DNA of 64,000 bases from Prosthecobacter sp. (GTDB lineage Bacteria; Verrucomicrobiota; Verrucomicrobiia; Verrucomicrobiales; Verrucomicrobiaceae), in the NCBI RefSeq assembly GCF_020439865.1, contig NZ_JAGRPF010000113.1, positions 124,001-188,000 of the forward strand, given 5' to 3'. The notes under the pieces were generated by a model. That model did no database searches. It had not been told where the DNA came from and was given only the letters and a program-made list of their open reading frames with translations. Made by a program: the position numbers and the translations under genes. This document shows positions 16,404-24,464 of this stretch, one piece after another; position 1 is the first letter of the stretch, and every line of letters begins with the position of its first letter.

Positions 16404-17864
16404 ATGGTCATGCACGAACTCGATCCCAGCCTGCCGGAACACCTCGTCCGCCGCGATTTCCTCAAGAAACTCGCCGCCGCCTCCACTGCCGCGTGGATGA
16501 CGGGCGAGCCACGGGCGATCTGGGCGAAGACAGGCGAAAAAGCGGTGCATCCACCTGCGAAGGCCGACGCCTGCATCTTGCTTTGGATGGCGGGCGGCAT
16601 GGCCGCGCCGGACACGTTCGATCCGAAGGGCTACCTGCCGTTCGAGAAGGGTCTCGAGGTCAAACGCATGCTCAGCACTTTCCCGGCGATCAACACTGCC
16701 GTCGATGGCATCAAAATCTGCCAGGGACTGGAAAACATCGCCCAGGTGATGGATCGTGCGACGCTCATACGCAGCGCCGTGCAGCCGGACCTCGGCAGCA
16801 TTTTGCACTCACGGCATCAGTATCACTGGCACACCGGTTATGTGCCGCCTCAGACGGTCGCCTGCCCGCACATCGGTGCGTGGATGGCGAAAGTCCTCGG
16901 CCCGCGCAATACGGTGATGCCCGCGTTCATCAACATCGGCCAGCGACTCGAAGGCGTGGGCGAAAGTGAGGAACTGAAGGCCTTCACCACTGCCGGTTTC
17001 TTTGGCAGCGAGTTCGGACCGATGAATCTGCCCTATCCCGAAGAAGCTGCGCAGTCCGTGAAGCCGCCGAAGGGCATGGACGCGCAACGTTTCGCCAATC
17101 GTGACCGCCTGTTCCGTAAGCTCGTCGATCAAAGCCCGCAGCGCGAGTTCATGAGCGACTACCAGCAGGAGTCGATGCTGCGCAGCATGGACAACGCGTA
17201 TCGCCTGCTCAGCGCGAAGGAGCGCGAGGCCTTCGACATCACGCTGGAGCCGAAGGAGAGCTACGCGAAGTATGACACGGGCCGCTTCGGCCGCGGCTGC
17301 CTGTTGGCGCGTCGTTTGGTCGAGGCTGGGACGCGATTCGTCGAGGTCACCACCGAGTACGTGCCCTTCTTCCAGTGGGACACGCATAAAGACGGCCACA
17401 CCACTTTGGAGGCGATGCACAAGGAAATCGACGCGCCCATCGCGCAGTTGGTACGTGATTTGGAGGCAAAAGGACTGCTGGATCGCACACTCATCGTGAT
17501 TGCAAGCGAGTTCAGCCGCGATGCGCTCATGGAAGGCAAGCCCGGCTCGAACGCGAACGACCAGACGACCTTCAAGGTCGATAAGCTCGAAGAAATGAAG
17601 CACTACGGCCTGCACCGCCACTTCACCGGCGGCACCAGTGTGGTCATGTTCGGCGGCGGAACGAAGAAAGGCTTTCTCTATGGCGAAACCGCCGACGAAC
17701 GCCCCCTCATCGCCACCAAGAACCCTGTCAGCGTCATGGACCTCCACGCCACCATCATGACCGCCATGGGCATCAGCCCGAAGACCGAGTACGAGATCGA
17801 AGGCCGGCCGTTCTACGTGACCGAAGACGGTAAGGGGAAGGCTGTGGCAGAAATCTTCGCTTAG
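16404..17864 (+). CDS. DUF1501-family Tat-exported protein
   Basis: 486 residues from ATG 16404 (a second ATG at 16410 is equally possible). The N-terminus has a twin-arginine signal, VRRDFLKKLAAASTAAW, then the DUF1501 fold (sulfatase/alkaline-phosphatase-like superfamily). Family blocks are ILLWMAGGMAAPDTFDPKGY, SRHQYHWHTGYVP, RRLVEAGTRFVEVTTEYVPF and IVIASEFSRD. DUF1501 genes are very abundant in Planctomycetes and Verrucomicrobia, usually next to a DUF1549/DUF1553 cytochrome-like gene. None is present here, so this copy stands alone. The catalytic activity of the family is not established. Confidence 0.88.
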   Translation: MVMHELDPSLPEHLVRRDFLKKLAAASTAAWMTGEPRAIWAKTGEKAVHPPAKADACILLWMAGGMAAPDTFDPKGYLPFEKGLEVKRMLSTFPAINTAVDGIKICQGLENIAQVMDRATLIRSAVQPDLGSILHSRHQYHWHTGYVPPQTVACPHIGAWMAKVLGPRNTVMPAFINIGQRLEGVGESEELKAFTTAGFFGSEFGPMNLPYPEEAAQSVKPPKGMDAQRFANRDRLFRKLVDQSPQREFMSDYQQESMLRSMDNAYRLLSAKEREAFDITLEPKESYAKYDTGRFGRGCLLARRLVEAGTRFVEVTTEYVPFFQWDTHKDGHTTLEAMHKEIDAPIAQLVRDLEAKGLLDRTLIVIASEFSRDALMEGKPGSNANDQTTFKVDKLEEMKHYGLHRHFTGGTSVVMFGGGTKKGFLYGETADERPLIATKNPVSVMDLHATIMTAMGISPKTEYEIEGRPFYVTEDGKGKAVAEIFA

Positions 17865-17905
17865 ACGAATGCAGACGGTGTTTTGTCCCGTTTAGGTTGA
17901 TCCCC

Positions 17906-18865
17906 ATGACCCCCCATCGCCTGCATTTCCTCTGGATCACCACATTCGTCCTGACGCTTTCATTGTCTCTGTGTGCCGCCGACGGCGATGCAGAATGGCG
18001 GAAGGTGAAAGATGCCATTGAGGGCCTCAGAGACCCTCAGCCGCCGCCTCAGTCCCGGGAGGACGCGCTGGTTATGCTGAAGACGGGGCTGGTCGAATTC
18101 GACGCCACCTATGCCGCCGCTCTGAAGGCCGCACCGAGCAATCCCGCCCGCTGGGAGGCGGCCCTGTTTGAGTCTTTGGTGGGCAATGCGCGAGAGATGG
18201 CAGGCGTGCCTCCACCCGCGAAGAAAGCCATCAGCCTGGACGACATCCTCGCTGCGGAAGATGCCAATCCCGCGATCAAGGCCCAGGCGAGCATCCTGAA
18301 CGTCATGACCACCGCTGAGGCTGTCGATGTTTCGGACGACACCGCCCCCGCCTGGATCGCCCGGGCCGAGAAGCACCTGAAGGACTATCCGACCGAACAG
18401 GGAAACCCCATCGTTGAGCGCAGGCTCAAGGAGATCAAAACGGCTGTCGAGTTTGTGTCCAAGCCGCTCGACTGGAAGTTTACCGCCATGGACGGCCGGG
18501 AGGTGGATCTCGCCAAACTGCGCGGAAAAGTGGTGCTCATCGATTTCTGGGCCACCTGGTGCACCCTTTGCGTGGCGGAACTGCCGCACGTGCTCAAAGT
18601 CTATCAGGAACTGCATCCTCAAGGGTTTGAGGTGGTCGGTGTGTCGCTGGATTCCGACAAGGCCGAGGCGGAGGCTTTCTTGAAAGCCAGAGGAGTGGAG
18701 TGGCCGCAGTACTTCGACGGTAAAGGCTGGGAGAATGAAATTTCTTCGAAATACGGGATCGAAGCTCTTCCTGTCATGTGGCTGGTGAACAAAAAGGGCA
18801 TGGTGGTGAACACCAACGCCATGCAGAACATGGAAGCCAAGGTGGCAAAACTGCTCGCGGAGTAG
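17906..18865 (+). CDS. TlpA-like thioredoxin-fold protein with N-terminal helical extension
   Basis: 319 residues from ATG 17906. A signal peptide (MTPHRLHFLWITTFVLTLSL) directs it to the periplasm. A helical region of about 150 residues precedes a thioredoxin/TlpA/ResA-type domain at about 188-318: WKFTAMDGREVDLAKLRGKV, then LIDFWATWCTLCVAELPH. The active site is C219-T-L-C222 rather than CxPC. The missing proline next to the second Cys would change redox potential. The later YGIEALPVMWLVNKKG contains the cis-Pro loop. A role in disulfide exchange in the periplasm is likely. It is 41 bases after the DUF1501 gene on the same strand. Confidence 0.85.
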   Translation: MTPHRLHFLWITTFVLTLSLSLCAADGDAEWRKVKDAIEGLRDPQPPPQSREDALVMLKTGLVEFDATYAAALKAAPSNPARWEAALFESLVGNAREMAGVPPPAKKAISLDDILAAEDANPAIKAQASILNVMTTAEAVDVSDDTAPAWIARAEKHLKDYPTEQGNPIVERRLKEIKTAVEFVSKPLDWKFTAMDGREVDLAKLRGKVVLIDFWATWCTLCVAELPHVLKVYQELHPQGFEVVGVSLDSDKAEAEAFLKARGVEWPQYFDGKGWENEISSKYGIEALPVMWLVNKKGMVVNTNAMQNMEAKVAKLLAE

Positions 18866-18881
18866 TCCCGCGATCTCCGCG

Positions 18882-19844
18882 TCAGTGTTGAAGCGCTTCG
18901 CGCAGGATGCTCATGCTCGCATTCCCTCCAGTGAGCACGCAGGCGACCCGCCTGTCTTGCCAGGCGTCCCGGTGTTTTTTCAACGCCGCGTAGGCCAGTG
19001 CACCGGCGCCCTCGGCGATGTTGTGCGTCGCCTGGATGATCTCACGCATCGCGGCCATGGCCTCGTCGTCGTTTACGGTCACGATCTCGTGCGCATGACA
19101 CATCACGAGTTCCAGTGCTTCCTTGTTCGGTGTTTTGCATGCCACGCCTTCGGCCACGCGAGTTGTGCTCGACTGTTCGACAAACTGACGTTGTTGGAAC
19201 GACAGCGCATACGCAGGCGCATGCTCGGACACGACTCCGATGATCTTTGTCTTCAAACCCAGCGCCTCACGTGCCGAGGCAATCCCGCAGAATCCCGAAC
19301 CGAGCCCGATCGGCACGAAGACCGCGTCCAGATCCGCCACGGAATGAAACAGCTCCAGCGCGTACGTCGCTACGCCGCGCACGAGCCAGGGATGAAACGA
19401 CGGCACGGCGTGCAGTTGCTCTTTGGCGGCGAGTTCGCGTGAGTACTCGAGCGCTTCCTGGAATTCACGGCCGTGCTCGACGAGTTCGGCTCCGAGCGAG
19501 CGCATCGCTGTGTTCTTCTCCGGATTGTTGCCATGCGGCACGACGATCACGGCACGAAGCCCTGTCAGCCTTGCTGCGAACGCGATGGATTGACCATGAT
19601 TTCCTGTCGTCGCCGCGATCACTCCGCGCACTCCGGGTTCCCGGCGCTTGAGTTCGTCCATGTACACGAGTCCGCCGCGAATCTTGAAGGCGCCCACCGG
19701 CGTGTGATTTTCATGCTTCATCCACAGTTCGAGCCCGAGACCGTTTTCGAGCAGCGGCCAGCGATACGTTGGCGTCTCGCGGATGTGAGGACGAATGAGC
19801 GCCTTGGCGGCTTCGATTTCACTGAGGGTGGGCAGAGGCTGCAT
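18882..19844 (-). CDS. Threonine/serine dehydratase-like PLP enzyme
   Basis: 320 residues from ATG 19844 (MQPLPTLSEIEAAKALIRPH); an upstream in-frame ATG would add a hydrophobic tail without match. Fold-type II PLP enzyme: Schiff-base lysine K54 in VGAFKIRGG, the substrate loop ATTGNHGQS, the phosphate-binding GLGSG, and a C-terminal LTGGNAS. This is the catalytic part of threonine ammonia-lyase (IlvA/TdcB) with no C-terminal ACT regulatory domain, so a catabolic or broad-specificity enzyme is likely. Serine racemase and related enzymes share the same motifs. It is convergent with the thioredoxin-like gene 16 bases away. Confidence 0.85.
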   Translation of the reverse strand: MQPLPTLSEIEAAKALIRPHIRETPTYRWPLLENGLGLELWMKHENHTPVGAFKIRGGLVYMDELKRREPGVRGVIAATTGNHGQSIAFAARLTGLRAVIVVPHGNNPEKNTAMRSLGAELVEHGREFQEALEYSRELAAKEQLHAVPSFHPWLVRGVATYALELFHSVADLDAVFVPIGLGSGFCGIASAREALGLKTKIIGVVSEHAPAYALSFQQRQFVEQSSTTRVAEGVACKTPNKEALELVMCHAHEIVTVNDDEAMAAMREIIQATHNIAEGAGALAYAALKKHRDAWQDRRVACVLTGGNASMSILREALQH

Positions 19845-19998
19845 AAGTAGTGAATACCCGAAAAAGAGGAAAAATGTCAAAAGATGCCTGCCATCTCCTC
19901 CTCACAGGCCTTTTTCACTTCTGTTCTCTTTTTCGACCAACTCGTCTGGAATTGAACTTCGCAAAGGCAGGCGCTTGGCCCGCGTTATAGCACGCACC

Positions 19999-21450
19999 AT
20001 GAGCACGTTCGCCACTTCCCGTCGTCGTTTCCTCGCCACCTCCCTCGCCGGAGCCGTGTCATTGCCCGCGTGGGCTGCGCCGATCGGCGCGAATAGCGAT
20101 GTGCGTGTCGCCACCATCGGTTTTCGTGGCCGCGGTCGTGGTCACATCAAGGAACTGCTGAAGGTTCCCGGTGTGCGCCTCGTCGCACTTTGCGATGTGG
20201 ATCAGGATGTGATCGACAAACAGGTGGCCGCTCTCGCGAAAGAAAACATCCAGGTCAAAACCTACCGCGACTTCCGTGAGTGCTGCGCCGACAAGGACAT
20301 CGACGCCGTAACCATCGCCACGCCGAATCACAGCCACGTGCTCATTGCGCTGACCGCCTTGCAGCACGGCAAACACGTTTATGTCGAAAAGCCTGTCTGC
20401 CATAACCTCATCGAGGGCCGCAAGCTCATGGCGGCTGCGACCAAGGCTGCGGAAAAAGGAATCATCGTGCAACACGGCATGCAGCGCCGCTCCGACCTCG
20501 GCTGGGCGGCGGCCATGCAGTGGGTGAATGAAGGACACATCGGCAAAAAGAAACTCTCCCATGCGCTCGTGCACGGCATGAGGCTGAGCATCGACAAGGT
20601 TGACGCCGCCCAGACGCCGCCCGCCTCGGTGGATTACAAGCTCTGGTCCGCACCGCGCCCCGAACTGCCGATCATGCGCAAGCAGTTCCATTACGACTGG
20701 CACTGGCAGTGGCCGTATGGCAACGGCGACATTGGCAATCAGGGGCCGCATCAATACGACGTGGCACGATGGGCGCTCAACGACCCCGCCACGCTGCCGC
20801 AGCGCGTGATGAGCCTCGGCCATCGCTGGGGCTATGTGGACGACGGTCAGACCGCGAACTGCCAGCTTGCCTTCCATCCGTATGAGCCAGTGCCGCTGCT
20901 TATGGACATGTTTGGCCTGCCGGCGAAAAACATGGACAAGAAAACTGGCGAGCCGCACTCCAAGGGCATCCGCACCGGTAACATCATCCATTGCGAAGGT
21001 GGTTACGTGGCCGAATCGAAGGCCTACGACAACGACGGGAAGACCATCACGAAGTTTGAGAACTTCCTCACGGGCCCGGATCACATGAAGAACTTCATCG
21101 ACTCCGTGCGCGCCGGAAAATACACCAAGGACGTGCTGCACATCCGCCACGGACAGCAGGCGGCGTGTTTGTCGCACCTCGCCAACACCTCCTATCGCCT
21201 CGGGAAGGCGATGAAGAATGAGGAGATCAAAGAGCGCCTTCAGGGCGACAAGTTCGGCCAGGAAATGTTTGAGGACATGCTCGCCACGCTCGCGGCGAAT
21301 CAAATCGACACCAACGTCGATCAGGTCGTTGTCGGTCCATGGCTTGATTTCGATCCGGTGAACGAGGTCTTCACCGGCGAGTTTGCCGCCGAGGCGAACA
21401 AGCTGGCGCAGGAGGAATACGCCGCAGGGTTTGAGCTTCCGGAAGTGTGA
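19999..21450 (+). CDS. Gfo/Idh/MocA-family oxidoreductase, Tat-exported
   Basis: 483 residues from ATG 19999. A twin-arginine signal, SRRRFLATSLAGAVSLPAWA, precedes an NAD(P)-binding Rossmann domain (VRVATIGFRGRGRG, LVALCDVDQD) and the catalytic-lysine motif EKPVCHN at 130-136. The C-terminal alpha/beta domain follows, with WHWQWPYGNGDIGNQGPHQY. Exported versions of this family in Verrucomicrobia and Planctomycetes act on sugars, inositols or modified glycans; the exact substrate cannot be read. Downstream on the same strand come two esterases and a DUF1080 lipoprotein, suggesting a sugar or glycan degradation group. The gap to the first esterase is 118 bases. Confidence 0.9.
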   Translation: MSTFATSRRRFLATSLAGAVSLPAWAAPIGANSDVRVATIGFRGRGRGHIKELLKVPGVRLVALCDVDQDVIDKQVAALAKENIQVKTYRDFRECCADKDIDAVTIATPNHSHVLIALTALQHGKHVYVEKPVCHNLIEGRKLMAAATKAAEKGIIVQHGMQRRSDLGWAAAMQWVNEGHIGKKKLSHALVHGMRLSIDKVDAAQTPPASVDYKLWSAPRPELPIMRKQFHYDWHWQWPYGNGDIGNQGPHQYDVARWALNDPATLPQRVMSLGHRWGYVDDGQTANCQLAFHPYEPVPLLMDMFGLPAKNMDKKTGEPHSKGIRTGNIIHCEGGYVAESKAYDNDGKTITKFENFLTGPDHMKNFIDSVRAGKYTKDVLHIRHGQQAACLSHLANTSYRLGKAMKNEEIKERLQGDKFGQEMFEDMLATLAANQIDTNVDQVVVGPWLDFDPVNEVFTGEFAAEANKLAQEEYAAGFELPEV

Positions 21451-21568
21451 GTTTTCAGGAGTCCTCCTTCGCAATGATCAAACGTGGTGTTTTTCGCGTT
21501 TGAAAATGTCTCTCTCCAACAGATCGCATCAGCGTTGCTGCGTCGAACGCAGCATTTCCAATCCAACC

Positions 21569-22516
21569 ATGAAACTGACCCTCCTCCCGTTCCTTCTCGC
21601 CGTCTCCTTGCAGGCGCAGACCGCCGCTCCGGCCGCCAAACCTGCGCCCAAACCCTCGCGCGCTCCCACCATCGCGAACGTGGCCTACGGCACGCATGAG
21701 CGTCAGGTGCTCGACTTCTACAAGGCCGAGTCGGACAAGCCGACGCCGCTGCTGTTTTTCATCCACGGCGGCGGCTGGGTCGCGGGAGACAAATCGAAGG
21801 TGGGTGAGCTCGAAGCCTGTCTCAAGGCCGGGATCTCCGTGGTCTCCATCAACTACCGTTACTCCTGGCAGGCGCAGCTCGCAGGGGTGATGCCGCCGGT
21901 GCAGTGGCCGCTCGAAGATGCGGCACGCGCCCTGCAGTTCGTGCGCAGCAAGGCAGGCGAATGGAACATCGACAAGCAGCGCATCGGCGCCAGCGGCGGT
22001 TCTGCCGGCGCATGCAGCAGCCTCTACCTCGCTTTTCATGATGACATGGCTGATCCGAAGAGCAGCGATCCCATCTCCCATGAATCGACACGCCTCTGGT
22101 GCGCGGCGGTGAGCGGTGCGCAGACCTCCCTCGACCCGAAACAACTCAAGGAATGGACCCCGAACAGCCGCTACGGCGGCCACGCTTTCGGATTCATGGA
22201 TCCGAACAACCTTAAGTCACGCGACACCCGCTTCGCCGAGTTTTTGGAGAAGCGCGAGTCGGTACTGAAATGGATCAAGATGTACTCGCCGTACGAGCTC
22301 GTCTCGAAAGATGATCCGCCCGTCTATCTCAACTACAGCACCGCACCTGCCATCGGTCAGCCGCAGAAAGACCCGACGCACACCTCGAACTATGGAGTCA
22401 AGCTCCAGGAACACTGCCGCGAGATCGGCACACACTGCGAACTGAACTACCCCGGCGCACCGGATGTGAAGCACAAGTCGATCTCTGAGTTTTTGATCGA
22501 GACTTTGAAAAAGTAG
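21569..22516 (+). CDS. Secreted alpha/beta hydrolase (carboxylesterase type), copy 1
   Basis: 315 residues from ATG 21569 with a signal peptide (MKLTLLPFLLAVSLQAQTAA) and a short Pro/Ala linker. It shows the alpha/beta-hydrolase oxyanion motif FIHGGGW (64-70) and nucleophile elbow GASGGSAGA with S145. A DDPPVYLNYS segment carries the acid region, and H306 lies in the C-terminal VKHKSISEFL. HGGGW plus GxSxG places it in the esterase/lipase (BD-FAE or HSL-like) group; substrates could be acetylated sugars or feruloyl esters. A paralogue begins 26 bases after its stop, so the pair is a tandem duplication. Confidence 0.88.
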   Translation: MKLTLLPFLLAVSLQAQTAAPAAKPAPKPSRAPTIANVAYGTHERQVLDFYKAESDKPTPLLFFIHGGGWVAGDKSKVGELEACLKAGISVVSINYRYSWQAQLAGVMPPVQWPLEDAARALQFVRSKAGEWNIDKQRIGASGGSAGACSSLYLAFHDDMADPKSSDPISHESTRLWCAAVSGAQTSLDPKQLKEWTPNSRYGGHAFGFMDPNNLKSRDTRFAEFLEKRESVLKWIKMYSPYELVSKDDPPVYLNYSTAPAIGQPQKDPTHTSNYGVKLQEHCREIGTHCELNYPGAPDVKHKSISEFLIETLKK

Positions 22517-22541
22517 AACGCAATCCAATCCGAACCAAACC

Positions 22542-23498
22542 ATGAAACTCGTCCTCTCCCTCTTCCTGCTCACAGGCTTTGCCTTTGCCGCGGACACGCC
22601 GGCTAAGAAAGCCGAAGCTCCCGCCAAAAAGGCTCCGGCCAAGAAGGTTTATCCAAAGAATCCGCCGAAAACAGTCGCGGACTTCAAGTATGGGCCGCAT
22701 GAGCGGAATGTGCTCGATTTCTGGCAGGCGAAGTCGGACAAGCCGACGCCGCTGCTGTTTTTCATCCACGGCGGCGGCTGGATGGCCGGTGACAAGGCGG
22801 GAATTTCGGTGGAGCCGTTTTTGAAGGAGGGCATCTCCGTCGTCTCGATCAACTATCGCTACATCTCGCAGTCGCAAAACGTGGTGCCGCCGGTGAAGGC
22901 GCCGCTGACTGATGCGGCGCTCGCATTGCAGACCGTGCGCAGCAAGGCGGCGGAGTGGAACATCGACAAGACGCGCATCGGCGCGAGCGGTGGCTCCGCG
23001 GGCGCGTGCAGCAGCCTGTGGCTGGCCTTCCACGATGACATGGCCGATCCGAAAAGCAGCGATCCCATCGCGCGTGAATCGACGCGTCTCTTCTGCGCTG
23101 CAGTGAACGGGCCGCAGACCACGCTCGATCCCAAGCAGATGCGCGAGTGGACGCCGAACAGCAAGTACGGCGGTCATGCGTTTAGTAAGAATGGCGAGTT
23201 CAAGAATTTCGACGACTTCGTGGCTGCGCGTGAGCGCATCCTGCCGTGGATCAAGGAGTACTCGCCCTACGCGCTGGTCACCTCCGACGATCCGCCGGTT
23301 TACTGTTCCTTCAGCGCTCCTCCCGCCATTGGCCAGGAGCAGAAGGATCCCACGCACACGGCGAACTTCGGTGTGAAACTGCAGGAGCACTGCAAAGAAA
23401 ACGGCGTGAGCTGCGAAGTGTATTATCCCGGTGCCACAGACACGAAATACAAGAGCACGACCGAGTATCTCATCGCGAAGCTCAAGGAAGCGAAGTGA
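22542..23498 (+). CDS. Secreted alpha/beta hydrolase (carboxylesterase type), copy 2
   Basis: 318 residues with a signal peptide (MKLVLSLFLLTGFAFA) and an Ala/Lys/Pro-rich linker. It is a tandem paralogue of the gene just upstream: identical blocks include SDKPTPLLFFIHGGGW, GISVVSINYRY and RIGASGGSAGACSSL, and most of DDMADPKSSDPI is shared. Nucleophile elbow and oxyanion motif are intact. In the C-terminal segment the first copy has H in VKHKSIS while this copy reads DTKYKSTTEYL, so a possible catalytic His is replaced by Tyr. If that His is the triad base, this copy may be inactive or use another His (PTHTANFG). The DUF1080 gene follows 28 bases later. Confidence 0.86.
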   Translation: MKLVLSLFLLTGFAFAADTPAKKAEAPAKKAPAKKVYPKNPPKTVADFKYGPHERNVLDFWQAKSDKPTPLLFFIHGGGWMAGDKAGISVEPFLKEGISVVSINYRYISQSQNVVPPVKAPLTDAALALQTVRSKAAEWNIDKTRIGASGGSAGACSSLWLAFHDDMADPKSSDPIARESTRLFCAAVNGPQTTLDPKQMREWTPNSKYGGHAFSKNGEFKNFDDFVAARERILPWIKEYSPYALVTSDDPPVYCSFSAPPAIGQEQKDPTHTANFGVKLQEHCKENGVSCEVYYPGATDTKYKSTTEYLIAKLKEAK

Positions 23499-23526
23499 TC
23501 CCTGTCATCTTTTACCGACACACACC

Positions 23527-24315
23527 ATGAAACTCAGCACACTCACCCTCGGCGGCCTTGCGCTCGTCATATCCCTCACTGCCTGTGACAAAGCCGCCAA
23601 ACCGGCTGCGTCCACGCCTGCCGCATCAGCTCCGGCGGCGACGCCTGCATCCGCATTCCGTCCGATCTTCAACGGCAAGGACCTCACCGGCTGGTACGGT
23701 CTGAACCCGCATTCGGTGGTGAAGCTTGAAGGCGAGAAGAAGGCCGAGGCGCTGAAGAAGATGCGCGACGAGTTCGCCACGAACTGGAAGGTCGAAAACG
23801 GCGAACTGGTCAATGACGGTCATGGTCCCTATGCGACCACGGAGGAGGAGTTCGGAGACATCGAGTTTCTCATCGAATACAAGACCGTCGCCGGTGCCGA
23901 CAGCGGCATCTACCTGCGTGGCACGCCACAGGTGCAGATCTGGGACAAGACGCAGGTCTTTGACCCGGCCAAGCCCACGCGTCGTCCGCATCTCGGTTCC
24001 GGTGGTCTGTTCAACAACACGCCGGACACGCCAGGACGCGATCCTCTCGTGGTGGCGGACAAGCCCTTTGGCGAGTGGAACAGCTTCCGCATCCGCCAGA
24101 TCGGTGCACGCACCTGGGTGTGGCTTAACGACCAGCTCGTCGTCGATGGCAATGTGATGGAGAACTACTGGGACAAAGCGCAGCCGCTGCCTGCCAAAGG
24201 CCCGATCATGCTGCAAACGCACGGTGGCGAAATCCGCTGGCGCAACCTGAAGGTGCGCGAGATTGGCGCGGACGAGGCAAAGAAGATCCTCGCCGGCGCC
24301 GACGCGAAGAAGTAA
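23527..24315 (+). CDS. DUF1080 (3-keto-disaccharide hydrolase domain) lipoprotein
   Basis: 262 residues from ATG 23527. The lipoprotein signal ends in SLTACDK with lipidated C20, followed by an Ala/Pro linker (about 21-45). The DUF1080 concanavalin-like domain starts at FRPIFNGKDLTGWYG and includes WKVENGELVNDGHG, DIEFLIEYKTVAGADSGIYL, the conserved GSGGLFN, and LQTHGGEIRWRNLKVRE at the end. The family is known from sugar hydrolysis such as 3-keto-disaccharides. It pairs naturally with Gfo/Idh/MocA oxidoreductases, which can make 3-keto sugars; such a gene lies three genes upstream. A strong terminator closes the unit. Confidence 0.9.
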   Translation: MKLSTLTLGGLALVISLTACDKAAKPAASTPAASAPAATPASAFRPIFNGKDLTGWYGLNPHSVVKLEGEKKAEALKKMRDEFATNWKVENGELVNDGHGPYATTEEEFGDIEFLIEYKTVAGADSGIYLRGTPQVQIWDKTQVFDPAKPTRRPHLGSGGLFNNTPDTPGRDPLVVADKPFGEWNSFRIRQIGARTWVWLNDQLVVDGNVMENYWDKAQPLPAKGPIMLQTHGGEIRWRNLKVREIGADEAKKILAGADAKK

Positions 24316-24334
24316 CGGGGACTCAATCTGTCGC

Positions 24335-24370
24335 AGAGCCGCAGCAGGAATGCCTGCTGCGGCTCTTTTG
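24335..24370 (+). terminator. Rho-independent terminator after the DUF1080 gene
   Basis: A perfect 14-pair stem AGAGCCGCAGCAGG / CCTGCTGCGGCTCT with loop AATG, followed by TTTTG. Its position 19 bases after the DUF1080 stop marks the end of the MocA/esterase/DUF1080 group. This is the clearest terminator in the window. Confidence 0.9.
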
Positions 24371-24464
24371 TTGGCGAGGCACAAAAAGATTGCGCGGCCC
24401 GGGTATTTTCGGCTTTGATGGGGATTGCAGGGATTCTCGTTCAAGCCTTTCCCTAATTTCGACT

